Shown: positions 1-7,353 of the stretch, in pieces | How positions within the stretch are numbered: the first letter of the stretch is position 1 | Layout of the letters: each line of letters starts with the position of its first letter | From: Oceanobacillus halotolerans | GTDB lineage: Bacteria > Bacillota > Bacilli > Bacillales > Amphibacillaceae | Assembly: GCF_010993955.1 (NCBI RefSeq) | Contig: NZ_WIXL01000007.1 | Span: 1-64,000, forward strand | Length of the DNA stretch: 64,000 bases | Direction: 5' to 3' | The notes under the pieces: model-generated | What the model saw: only the letters and a program-made list of their open reading frames with translations | Database searches by the model: none | What the model was told of the DNA's origin: nothing | Program-made: the position numbers and the translations under genes

Positions 1-511
1 CTCAAACATCATACAAGAGGGCTATTTTTATATCAAGTCCCTTTTACTTTACAAACAGGAATGCTCCTCGGAAAAAGACCACTTCCTCAGGGGTCTTCGG
101 ACACGTGTTGTTCCTGCAGGAGTCGATTGTCCTACGCTCCAATCAACTAATGTATAGTTACGTAAATACATGAATAAACATAGCTCAAATCAGCGTAGGA
201 AATACACGTAGACTCCTGCGGGAGGAACGGCCTAGGTAAGACCCCTAGAAACGTGTGACGAGTTGAGGAGGCTCAACAGCCACCCGCGGAAAGCGAAGTG
301 TATTTCCGAAGCGGGTAAATGCTCCAACCATCTTTTATTATCTTTATATACTTACTCAAACTTAATTTATATGCTACGATACTTATGAAACTCACGAAAT
401 TAGGATAAAAAAGCATTTTGACGTGAAGTGTAAAACATATACAATTTAACTACCTATAATCTATGATAAAATAACGATACGAAATACATAACCAACAGGA
501 GTGGGAAACGA
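1..511. other. Repeat-rich intergenic start of window
   Basis: No coding region is supported. Positions about 60-320 hold a long imperfect palindromic repeat described separately. The last 100 bases are AT-rich and lead into the SD site AGGAGTGG at 497-504 used by the DUF4317 gene. The window edge may cut an upstream gene, but none is visible. Confidence 0.6.
60..320. repeat. Long imperfect palindromic repeat, copy 1
   Basis: The segment shares ordered blocks with 22187-22560, including GGGGTCTTCGGAC, TTCCTGCAGGA and TGTCCTACG in the same order and orientation. Each copy is partly self-complementary: a CTCCTGCGGGAGG-like block, a gaggaggctca block and a final CCGAAG block mirror the left half. 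It contains no ORF. Such intergenic elements are usually non-coding MITE-like or REP-like sequences; that identity is inferred. Confidence 0.6.
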
Positions 512-1702
512 TTGAACAAAAAAGATATAGCAAATATCCGAAAACAATTTAAAGTAAATAATGATCTGTTAAAAATAAATGATATCTTTAATGTGTACAT
601 CATGAAAGAGTCGAGCGATATCTATCATCATCAAAGTACCCCATTTGAATTGCTGGAAGAGGAACAAAAAGAATTGTTTATGGACAATTTTAAAAAGGTA
701 CTATCTGGTCAGTTAGATGAAAAATTGTTTGAATTAAAATTTCAACGTGATGTGGAAAACAACAGTCAACTGATTTTGCATCAAGGTTTGCTTAGTAATG
801 AGACAGAAGAATGGAAGGCACAAATGCTGCAGCTTGTTGAAAAAATGCTAAAAGATAAGCAATATGAAATGGATGTGGTCGTCACCTTTATCCGGGGAGA
901 GTACCGAAAACCGATGAAAAAGAGTGAAGAGTCCGAAGAAAGTGATCGGGATACGGTTTATTCCAATCCATTTATCCTATGCAGTATGAATAAAACACAG
1001 GATCCGAAGAAAGAATTGCTGTTTGATTATGTGGAAAAAGAATTTAAATATAATGTGGTCGTTGATCCTATTATTAACTTGAAAGCACCTATTTCAGGGT
1101 TTTTATTCCCTTGTTTTACTGATAATGCAGCAGATGTGAATCATATCCTTTATGCTGCCAGAAAGAAATATGAATTAGATTATCATTTAATAGAGGAAGT
1201 ATTGAATGCAGAAGAAATTATGACAGCTCAAGAGGATAAAGTAGTTTTTGAGGAAATTGTAAAAAAAGCAGCAGACAACCAACTTAATACATCTACCCTT
1301 TCCAATGTATATGAAGAGATTCACCGCGTTGTGGAGGAGAATGAAGAGGAAGAAGAAGTACCGAAATTAGATTACAAAGATGTGGAAAACGTGTTAAAGA
1401 GTAGTGGAGTAGAAAATGTGAATACGGAAAAAGTAGAAGATGCATTCAAGACTGTGATTGATGATGAAAAGTATGAATTTAAAGCAAGTAATGTGTTGCC
1501 AAAATATAATTCGAAATCAATTAAGATTAAGACAAAGGTAGCGGATATTTCAATTAGTCCACAAGATTTACGGTATGTACGCCAGGTTGAATTAGACGGA
1601 AAACTCCGCCTTATGATTGACTTGGAAGAAAATACGGTCATTGAAGGTTTTGAGATGATTCCTGAAGCTCTATTTCATAAGGCAAGTGACCAAGAGGAGT
1701 AA
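512..1702 (+). CDS. DUF4317 family protein
   Basis: A 396-residue soluble acidic protein with the N-terminal MNKKDIANIRKQFK motif and overall layout of the DUF4317 family of Firmicutes. No biochemical role is established for the family. There is no signal peptide or membrane segment. A strongly acidic stretch (about residues 270-285, a run of glutamates) separates an N-terminal region from a shorter C-terminal domain. The start is TTG at 512, eight bases after AGGAGTGG; no ATG lies nearby in frame. It is monocistronic and followed by a hairpin terminator at 1753-1790. Confidence 0.85.
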   Translation: MNKKDIANIRKQFKVNNDLLKINDIFNVYIMKESSDIYHHQSTPFELLEEEQKELFMDNFKKVLSGQLDEKLFELKFQRDVENNSQLILHQGLLSNETEEWKAQMLQLVEKMLKDKQYEMDVVVTFIRGEYRKPMKKSEESEESDRDTVYSNPFILCSMNKTQDPKKELLFDYVEKEFKYNVVVDPIINLKAPISGFLFPCFTDNAADVNHILYAARKKYELDYHLIEEVLNAEEIMTAQEDKVVFEEIVKKAADNQLNTSTLSNVYEEIHRVVEENEEEEEVPKLDYKDVENVLKSSGVENVNTEKVEDAFKTVIDDEKYEFKASNVLPKYNSKSIKIKTKVADISISPQDLRYVRQVELDGKLRLMIDLEENTVIEGFEMIPEALFHKASDQEE

Positions 1703-1752
1703 AGCAGAGCACGGTTTGCCAATGTTGCATAGTTATTCGCTAATGATTAAAG

Positions 1753-1792
1753 AAGACCGACTTATGATATAAGTCGGTCTTTACATTTTTTG
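1753..1792 (+). terminator. Rho-independent terminator after DUF4317 gene
   Basis: AGACCGACTTAT and ATAAGTCGGTCT form a perfect stem with a 3-base loop, followed by a T-rich run. Confidence 0.85.
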
Positions 1793-1803
1793 GCACATCT
1801 ATG

Positions 1804-1836
1804 GAAAAAACTATCATTTTTTATGATAGTTTTTTC
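1804..1836. terminator. Hairpin overlapping the GNAT gene stop
   Basis: AAAAAACTATCAT pairs with ATGATAGTTTTTT. It can serve as terminator for the minus-strand GNAT gene and, by symmetry, in the other direction. Confidence 0.75.
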
Positions 1837-2300
1837 ATAAACCAAGCGTCCATCGTATTATGGTCTGAACCATCAAGTGGGTTATCTAGCTGTTGAAAAC
1901 CTAATTTGGTATATAGGAGATTAGCTGTTTTTAGCTTTTCCATGGTTTCTAAGTAACAGTATGTATAATGTTCTTTAGCAAAATCAAGTGCTTCGTTCAT
2001 GAGCTTTCTAGATAATCCCTTTCCTTGTTCTTCGGGTGTAATATATAGCTTTTGGAGCTCACAAATTCCCTTCTCCTCTTCAAACGGTCCAATCCCCACA
2101 CCACCTAGGACCTCACCATGTTCATTCACCACAACCCAATACTTAGCATTAGATTGCTCCTTGTAAAACTGCGTTAAATTAGCCAGCTGTGGGTCAAAAT
2201 AGGCTGTTCCTGGAATATCTAAATTAAACGATTCCAAGGATCGCTTAATAATTTGCTCCATTGTTTTATTGTCTTTTTCCTCAATTTCGTGGATCTGCAT
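1821..2300 (-). CDS. GNAT family N-acetyltransferase
   Basis: A 159-residue single-domain acetyltransferase that would move an acetyl group from acetyl-CoA to an amine; the substrate cannot be told. The acetyl-CoA binding motif A is clear: LYITPEEQGKGLSRKLM (about residues 85-101), with the EQGKG pyrophosphate loop. Motif B follows as ETMEKLKTANLLYTKLGFQ. Length is normal for the family. It is transcribed alone on the minus strand with a good SD (AGGAGGTGA) just upstream of the ATG. Its 3' end overlaps a hairpin terminator. Confidence 0.88.
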   Translation of the reverse strand: MQIHEIEEKDNKTMEQIIKRSLESFNLDIPGTAYFDPQLANLTQFYKEQSNAKYWVVVNEHGEVLGGVGIGPFEEEKGICELQKLYITPEEQGKGLSRKLMNEALDFAKEHYTYCYLETMEKLKTANLLYTKLGFQQLDNPLDGSDHNTMDAWFMKKLS

Positions 2301-2577
2301 GGTTTCACCTCCTATATCTTCCCTTATATGTTATTTTATTATAATTCTTCTGATAATTAAATGCCAAGGCTTTTTAGGTCAATCTTGATAGATCGCTCGA
2401 ATCTCACGGTAGATCGATTTATTTTTAGGCAAAAGAGTGTCTGTATGGACTTCTGTTTCTTGCTTTGTCCTATGTTTTCTACATACCATAAAAGGTTTTA
2501 TTCTCAATCAAAAGATAATTTGTAGAAGCTTAATCAGCTTACTAAATATACTTTTACCTTGTTCCATAATTCTTTTC
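2301..2577. other. Intergenic region, no gene seen
   Basis: No ORF, tRNA or strong repeat is visible. A short string TCTCACGGTAGATC at about 2400 recurs near 5345, the only shared feature noted. Confidence 0.5.
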
Positions 2578-2610
2578 ACCACATTACTTTGACAGACAAA
2601 GTAATGTGGT
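2578..2610. promoter_or_regulatory. Probable PadR operator
   Basis: A perfect 14-bp inverted repeat: ACCACATTACTTTG (2578-2591) and CAAAGTAATGTGGT (2597-2610) separated by five bases. It lies 29 bases before the GTG start of the padR-like gene. PadR regulators bind dyads of this kind and usually repress their own operon; autorepression here is inferred. It could alternatively fold as a hairpin, but no T-tract follows. Confidence 0.75.
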
Positions 2611-2639
2611 ATATATTATAGATTAGGAGGTGATATAGT

Positions 2640-2993
2640 GTGGCAAACAAAATTTCAACGGATTTGATACGGGGGCATACGGATACAATTATTTTAAATA
2701 TTCTTCGTCAAGGTGACAGTTATGGGTATCAAATTTTTAAGACAATCATTGACTTAAGTAATCAACAATATGAACTAAAGGAAGCCACGTTATATACTGC
2801 TTTTCGCCGGCTTGAAAAAGAAGGGTTAATTGTTTCTTACTGGGGGGATGAAACGCAAGGTGGGAGAAGGAAATATTATCGTATTGCAGAAGATGGCTTG
2901 GCGCGCTATGAGCAAAATAAGAAGGACTGGGAATTTGCAAAAAGCGTTCTAAACAAATTAATTAAGGGAGGAGTGGAAAAAGATGAAGCGTAA
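2640..2993 (+). CDS. PadR family transcriptional regulator
   Basis: A 117-residue winged-helix repressor. The PadR signature is present: SYGYQIFKTI (helix 1-2 region, about residues 27-36), LKEATLYTAFRRLEKEGLI (recognition helix) and the wing GGRRKYYRI. The short C-terminal helix would form the dimer interface. Start is GTG at 2640 behind a strong GGAGGTGAT site; no closer ATG exists. The gene overlaps the next ORF by 11 bases, so the two are translated as one operon. Such pairs commonly respond to membrane or envelope stress, which is inferred here from family context only. Confidence 0.92.
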   Translation: MANKISTDLIRGHTDTIILNILRQGDSYGYQIFKTIIDLSNQQYELKEATLYTAFRRLEKEGLIVSYWGDETQGGRRKYYRIAEDGLARYEQNKKDWEFAKSVLNKLIKGGVEKDEA

Positions 2994-3636
2994 TCGTAGT
3001 TTAGACGATAAAGTAAGAAATTATTTAAATCGTTTATTTGCTGGTGTTGGCGAAAGTCAGCAACTATTCGATTTGAAAGAAGAGCTGACCATTAATTTAA
3101 AGGAAAAAATTAGAGATTACGAAAAACACGGAATGGGTGAGGAAGAAGCGTTCAAGGAAGCGATCAGTTCAATGGGGGACTTGAGCGGTTTAGTTGATGA
3201 CATGCGTGAGGTAGGGAAAGATTCTGCTAGGGAAGCGGTATATACATCCATGGCAGAGCGTATATCGACAGCCGGTTTGATTGTCGGTATCCTCATTATT
3301 TTATTTGGTATATTAACGATGGCGATGCTTTACTTTATGGAAGTGCCTTTAGTATCTGTAACTGGACCAGGTATCTTTATTGTTATTGGTGGTGCGATTC
3401 TTACTTATAGTTTCTTAGCAAGGGAAACAAAGAATAAGTATGCGATGAATAAGATTCGTGCAACGTTATATGCATTAGCTGTTGGATTAATTTTATTTAG
3501 TTTATATACCGCTACTTCATCAGGAGTTGCAACAGGTGAAATGTTTATTGCAATCAGCTCCTTTATGGTTTTCTTTATAGCTGGTGTTGGGGTGTTTTTA
3601 GGTCTTATCTTTACTGGTAGTAATCGAAATAAATAA
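2983..3636 (+). CDS. Permease-prefix-domain integral membrane protein
   Basis: A 217-residue protein whose first 85 residues form a cytosolic helical domain of the DUF1700/permease-prefix type (LKEELTINLKEKIRDYE, then GMGEEEAFKEAISSMG). Four hydrophobic segments follow between about residues 95 and 212. In many Firmicutes this protein is the partner of a PadR regulator, and the pair resembles cytosolic-domain membrane sensors. Translation is coupled to the PadR gene by an 11-base overlap, with SD GGAGTGG inside that gene. The ligand and function are unknown. Confidence 0.82.
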   Translation: MKRNRSLDDKVRNYLNRLFAGVGESQQLFDLKEELTINLKEKIRDYEKHGMGEEEAFKEAISSMGDLSGLVDDMREVGKDSAREAVYTSMAERISTAGLIVGILIILFGILTMAMLYFMEVPLVSVTGPGIFIVIGGAILTYSFLARETKNKYAMNKIRATLYALAVGLILFSLYTATSSGVATGEMFIAISSFMVFFIAGVGVFLGLIFTGSNRNK

Positions 3637-3743
3637 GAGGGAGGGTTTTGGTGTTTAGAGGAAATGGTCAAAAATCCATTTGCATAAAAAAACAGCCACC
3701 TTTTTCCGAGAAAAGATAGCTGCCTTAAAATGATAGGTTTTTT

Positions 3744-3776
3744 AAAAGAGAAGTGTTGCAGCACTTCTCTTTTATT
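3744..3776 (+). terminator. Terminator of the PadR operon
   Basis: AAAAGAGAAGTG pairs with CACTTCTCTTTT around a 6-base loop, ending in TTTTATT. Confidence 0.85.
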
Positions 3777-3960
3777 ATACAGGAAAATGTATTAGAATTT
3801 CCAGATTGTAAGTTTATTTGAAAATAGGATAATCATAACAGATCCTTATATCATGATAAACAGGTGTTTCTCTGTTGAAACGTCTTTTATTTCGCAGGGA
3901 AAGATTCGAATTCGGAACGAGCACTTAATTATAGTAAAAAGCAAATATATGGGGAGAGTA

Positions 3961-5187
3961 ATGAGTAAAAAAAGGATTGTTAGCGGAATGGAATCATTTA
4001 CTCAATACCACATAAACGAAACAGAGCAAGGAATAGAAGTCATATTATATTTAGATGAAAACCTAACAGAGTTTTCTGACGAGCTAGGGACGATTCCTAA
4101 AAAGGACGAATCCCAAATTCAAAAGGAAGCGGTTGGTTTTGTCAAAAGAAAATTTCCCTCTTTAAAGGTAAAGTCTGTGAAAATTATGGCTGGTGCAATA
4201 TTGCTAACGAGCTTAGGAATTGGCACGATGGCTCCTGATCAAGCTTCTGCTGCTGAAGTAACACCAACCCAAACACAGACAGTTTCTTCTTACATTGTAA
4301 CACCAGGGGATACACTTTATCGTATTGCGACGCAGAATGGAACAACAGTGGATGCTCTTAAGCAAGTGAATCAATTAACATCGAATGTGCTAAAAGTAGG
4401 TCAGAAATTAATGATACCATCAGGGATAACAGTGTCACCAGGCCAAGTAACGACCCATCAAGTAAAATCTGGAGATACACTATATAGCATTGCGACACAG
4501 AATGGAACGACAGTGGATGCGATTAAGCAAGCAAACCAATTAACAACAAACGTACTCAAAGTAGGCCAGAAACTAACTATCCCATCAGGGGGAATAGTGC
4601 CATCAGGTCAAGTGACGACCCATCAAGTAACGTCCGGAGATACACTATATAGCATTGCGACGCAGAATGGAACAACAGTGGATGCGATTAAGCAAGCAAA
4701 CCAATTAACAACAAACGTACTCAAAGAAGGACAAACATTAAACATTCCTTCTGGTAATATTGCTGCTCCCGTTAATGCAACACCTCCTGCTCCACAAACT
4801 GAGCAACAAACAACCGTTAACCAGGAAGAAATCGAGTGGCTTGCAAAGATGATTTATAGTGAAGGGAGAGGCGAATCATTAGAAGGCCAGATCGCGATTG
4901 GTGCTGTTATTATGAATCGAGTGGAAAGTCCGTTATTTCCGAACAATGTTAAAGATGTATTATTTGAAAAAAGTAATGGGTATTATCAATTTACACCTGC
5001 AGAGACTGGTTCCATCAATACAGCTAAGCCGAATGCGCAAAACATGGAAGCGGCAAAACGAGCGCTAGATGGTGAGGACCCTACAAATGGAGCATTATTC
5101 TTTTACAATCCAGATAAAACGTCAAGTCCGTACTTGAAAAGTCGTACCGTATCAACCGTTATAGGCAACCATACCTTTGCATTTTAA
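3961..5187 (+). CDS. Triple-LysM cell wall hydrolase (SleB/CwlJ-type)
   Basis: A 408-residue peptidoglycan-binding hydrolase. Residues 1-60 form a charged cytosolic leader, followed by a hydrophobic segment (VKIMAGAILLTSLGIG) and an ALA-like cleavage region, so export uses an unusually long N-region. Three LysM domains follow (about residues 112-155, 166-210, 222-264), each with the GDTLYxIATQNGTTVD core; repeats two and three are almost identical, indicating recent duplication. The C-terminal ~120 residues are a Hydrolase_2 domain (MIYSEGRGESLEGQIAIG, AVIMNRV), probably a lytic transglycosylase acting on cell wall or spore cortex. ATG at 3961 is chosen over the upstream ATG because GGGGAGAG precedes it. 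Confidence 0.85.
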   Translation: MSKKRIVSGMESFTQYHINETEQGIEVILYLDENLTEFSDELGTIPKKDESQIQKEAVGFVKRKFPSLKVKSVKIMAGAILLTSLGIGTMAPDQASAAEVTPTQTQTVSSYIVTPGDTLYRIATQNGTTVDALKQVNQLTSNVLKVGQKLMIPSGITVSPGQVTTHQVKSGDTLYSIATQNGTTVDAIKQANQLTTNVLKVGQKLTIPSGGIVPSGQVTTHQVTSGDTLYSIATQNGTTVDAIKQANQLTTNVLKEGQTLNIPSGNIAAPVNATPPAPQTEQQTTVNQEEIEWLAKMIYSEGRGESLEGQIAIGAVIMNRVESPLFPNNVKDVLFEKSNGYYQFTPAETGSINTAKPNAQNMEAAKRALDGEDPTNGALFFYNPDKTSSPYLKSRTVSTVIGNHTFAF

Positions 5188-5207
5188 GAGATTCTTAATG
5201 GGAAAAC

Positions 5208-5242
5208 TGCGCCTTAAAATGATTCTAAGGCACAATTTTTTT
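5208..5242 (+). terminator. Terminator after LysM hydrolase
   Basis: GCGCCTTA and TAAGGCAC pair with one mismatch around AAATGATTC, followed by a T-run. Confidence 0.7.
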
Positions 5243-5475
5243 ATGTTGGCTCTTTTCCGTATAGTTTGTTACATAATCTATCCTGTACAAAGATGTTGAA
5301 CGGATCCGCGGTGAATGGAAGAGAAATCAACCGAGAGGGAGTATCTCACGGTAGATCCAAAAGAAACACGAAGCAGAATCAGCCGATCGTCCCGCCTCAC
5401 GATCCATATCAATGGTACGCTTCCTAGGCATTGTGCATAGGATGTGTGGTAAAAGGTGAAAAGGGGGTGAGCAAC

Positions 5476-6021
5476 ATGTATTTTGTACCATATACGTATC
5501 CTGGTCCATATTATGTGGCTGGACCAATGCCAATACCCAGAAACTACCCAATGTATGGGGGGAATTCAAATGACTCCACTTTGTATCGAAATGAGTATTT
5601 ACATTTAACGGATTATGGAAATAACCCATTTGTGACGAATATCGAGCATACTTCTATGCAAAATCAAACATTTCGAACTGCACTGTGGACCGGGGAGCAT
5701 TTTCAAGTTACCTTAATGAGTATTGGTGTCGGAGAAGATATTGGGTTAGAAGTCCATCCAAATACCGATCAATTTCTCCGTGTGGAAGCTGGTCAAGGGC
5801 TAGTGCAAATGGGGGATACCGAACATCAGTTAGATTTCGAGCGAAGTGTATCAGATGATGATGCGATTATCGTGCCTGCTGGGAAATGGCATAACCTGAC
5901 AAACACTGGGAATACGCCACTTAAACTATATACAATTTACGCACCACCAGAGCACCCATTTGGTACTGTACATCGAACGAAAGCAGAAGCACTAGCAGCT
6001 GAGGAACACCATCACCATTAA
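5476..6021 (+). CDS. Cupin domain protein with His-rich tail
   Basis: A 181-residue single-cupin protein. The N-terminal 40 residues are rich in Tyr, Pro and Gly (YFVPYTYPGPYYVAGP), like Bacillus coat-associated proteins. Cupin motif 1 is seen as GLEVHPNTDQFLRVEAGQG, where the usual second His is Asn, and motif 2 as VPAGKWHNLTNTG with its His. The chain ends in EEHHHH, a likely extra metal ligand. Metal-dependent isomerase or spore coat roles are possible; neither can be decided. The start at 5476 follows AAGGGGGTGA; an upstream in-frame ATG at 5431 lacks such a site. Confidence 0.8.
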   Translation: MYFVPYTYPGPYYVAGPMPIPRNYPMYGGNSNDSTLYRNEYLHLTDYGNNPFVTNIEHTSMQNQTFRTALWTGEHFQVTLMSIGVGEDIGLEVHPNTDQFLRVEAGQGLVQMGDTEHQLDFERSVSDDDAIIVPAGKWHNLTNTGNTPLKLYTIYAPPEHPFGTVHRTKAEALAAEEHHHH

Positions 6022-6039
6022 TGTGAAATTTGGGATGAG

Positions 6040-6069
6040 AAGAATGCTAATCGGTTAGCATTCTTTTCT
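6040..6069 (+). terminator. Terminator after cupin gene
   Basis: AGAATGCTAA and TTAGCATTCT form a perfect 10-bp stem with loop TCGG, then TTTCTA. Confidence 0.88.
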
Positions 6070-6339
6070 AATATGTTAATAATATAACAAAAAGAAGATT
6101 CAACCTATCCTGAAGTATAGAAAATGGCCATATATGCTTTCGAATTCATATTTTTCTAATACAGAATGTCATCTATTCCTTTTAAGGTACAATAAAGATA
6201 AAATTTTTATTAGCTATCTTATACAAGCTGTATGGTGAAAAAGCCTGCAGGATAGTGACAGAAGAAATCCCCTCGCTATATAGCTGGGTAAAGCTAACAA
6301 TATGCCCTCGTAGCATGCGAAATGTTTTAAGAGGAAGGG
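6070..6339. other. Intergenic region, nothing distinct
   Basis: AT-rich, without repeats or ORFs that can be supported. It ends in the SD GAGGAAGG at 6331-6338. Confidence 0.5.
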
Positions 6340-6750
6340 ATGCCATTGTTTACAGAACTATCTATTTCAAGAACGCCTTGTTATGGCGAATGTCCAGTAT
6401 ATGAAGTAGTTGTCCATCATGATGGGGAAGTGAAATGGACAGGACATGAATTTGTGGACCATTTAGGAGAGAGTCACTTTCGTATCAGCCCCGAACAGGT
6501 TAAACAAATAGAAACGTTATTGGAAATATTTGATTATCGATCTTTTTGCTATCCGGAATCAGATGTATTTGCTACAGACCAGCCGTCCTGCATTACGAAC
6601 GTGGTGTTTAAGGATGGATTCGAAAAGGAAATAGATCATTACCTTGGAGATAGTCAAATCAATCCCAATGACCACCAACACTCCTTTGAAAATCTAGAAA
6701 AATTGGAAGAAAAGCTAGAACAAATTCTAGGCTTAGAAAAATACATATAA
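6340..6750 (+). CDS. DUF6438 family protein, copy 1
   Basis: A 136-residue soluble protein carrying the family core RTPCYGECPVYEVVVHHDG near its N-terminus, where the two cysteines of TPCYGxCPVY are invariant. A Cys later in the chain (SFCYPESD, PSCITNVVF) is also conserved. No enzymatic activity is known for DUF6438. A close paralog sits at 43168-43581 with the same framework but a different C-terminal loop. Start ATG is well placed behind GAGGAAGG. It is monocistronic with its own terminator. Confidence 0.8.
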   Translation: MPLFTELSISRTPCYGECPVYEVVVHHDGEVKWTGHEFVDHLGESHFRISPEQVKQIETLLEIFDYRSFCYPESDVFATDQPSCITNVVFKDGFEKEIDHYLGDSQINPNDHQHSFENLEKLEEKLEQILGLEKYI

Positions 6751-6760
6751 TTTGGTTTTT

Positions 6761-6801
6761 AAGCAGTATAAGTATCCCACGTGTTTTATACTGCTTTTTT
6801 G
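6761..6801 (+). terminator. Terminator after DUF6438 copy 1
   Basis: AAGCAGTATAA pairs with TTATACTGCTT around a 14-base loop, then TTTT. Confidence 0.85.
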
Positions 6802-6970
6802 ATGGCTATTTTTAAAGGCTCTTTTCGCATACTTTGCTGATTTCTATGACGCATAAACTATAGGGCAGTAACGATATGCCGTTACTTTTAGACGTATGCA
6901 AATTGTCGTAGTTATACTTTGGATTATTTACGTTTCTATTGGCTTTATGGTGACTTTCCCCGTACAAATC

Positions 6971-7110
6971 GGTCCGATAGAGAAGGTCTAATGGACTTTT
7001 TCAGAGGTTTCCCGTTCACTTCGATCCAATAGAGAAGGTCTAATGGACTTTTTCAGAGGTTTTCCGTTCACTTCGATCCAATAGAGACAGTCTAATGGAC
7101 TTTTTCTTTG
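6971..7110. repeat. 52-bp tandem repeat, about 2.6 copies
   Basis: The string ATAGAGA recurs at 6977, 7029 and 7081, an exact 52-bp period. Copies one and two differ at very few positions; copy three diverges after TCTAATGGACTTTTTC. The unit carries no ORF. The same 52-bp period occurs in tandem repeats at about 27000 and 61300. Confidence 0.85.
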
Positions 7111-7353
7111 AGTTTATTACCGAACAGCCTTTTCACAAGTCCCTATCAATAAAATAGCCGAAACCCCGCATTCCAGCCAATTTCCCAAACTATTTCTTTT
7201 TAAAGAAATCTATCGTCTAAAGGAAAAATATCCAAATCTTGACGGGGGTCAATTCTTTTTAACAGAAAGAGATCTATAATGAAATCATAACGAAAGACAG
7301 ACAGCCAATAAAGGCTTTCCAGTCAAAATGGTATGTCAAGAAGGGGGATAATC

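Noticed and set aside
3651-3719. GTG-started 22-codon ORF after the PadR operon
   Set aside because: Too short, without recognisable features, though an SD-like GAGGGAGGG precedes it; left out as unsupported.
6971-7110. Tandem repeat as a possible CRISPR array
   Set aside because: The whole 52-bp unit is repeated without unique spacers, and no cas gene is present.
7239-7280. TTGACG ... TATAAT as promoter of the metal ATPase
   Set aside because: The spacer is 30 bases, too long for a SigA promoter.
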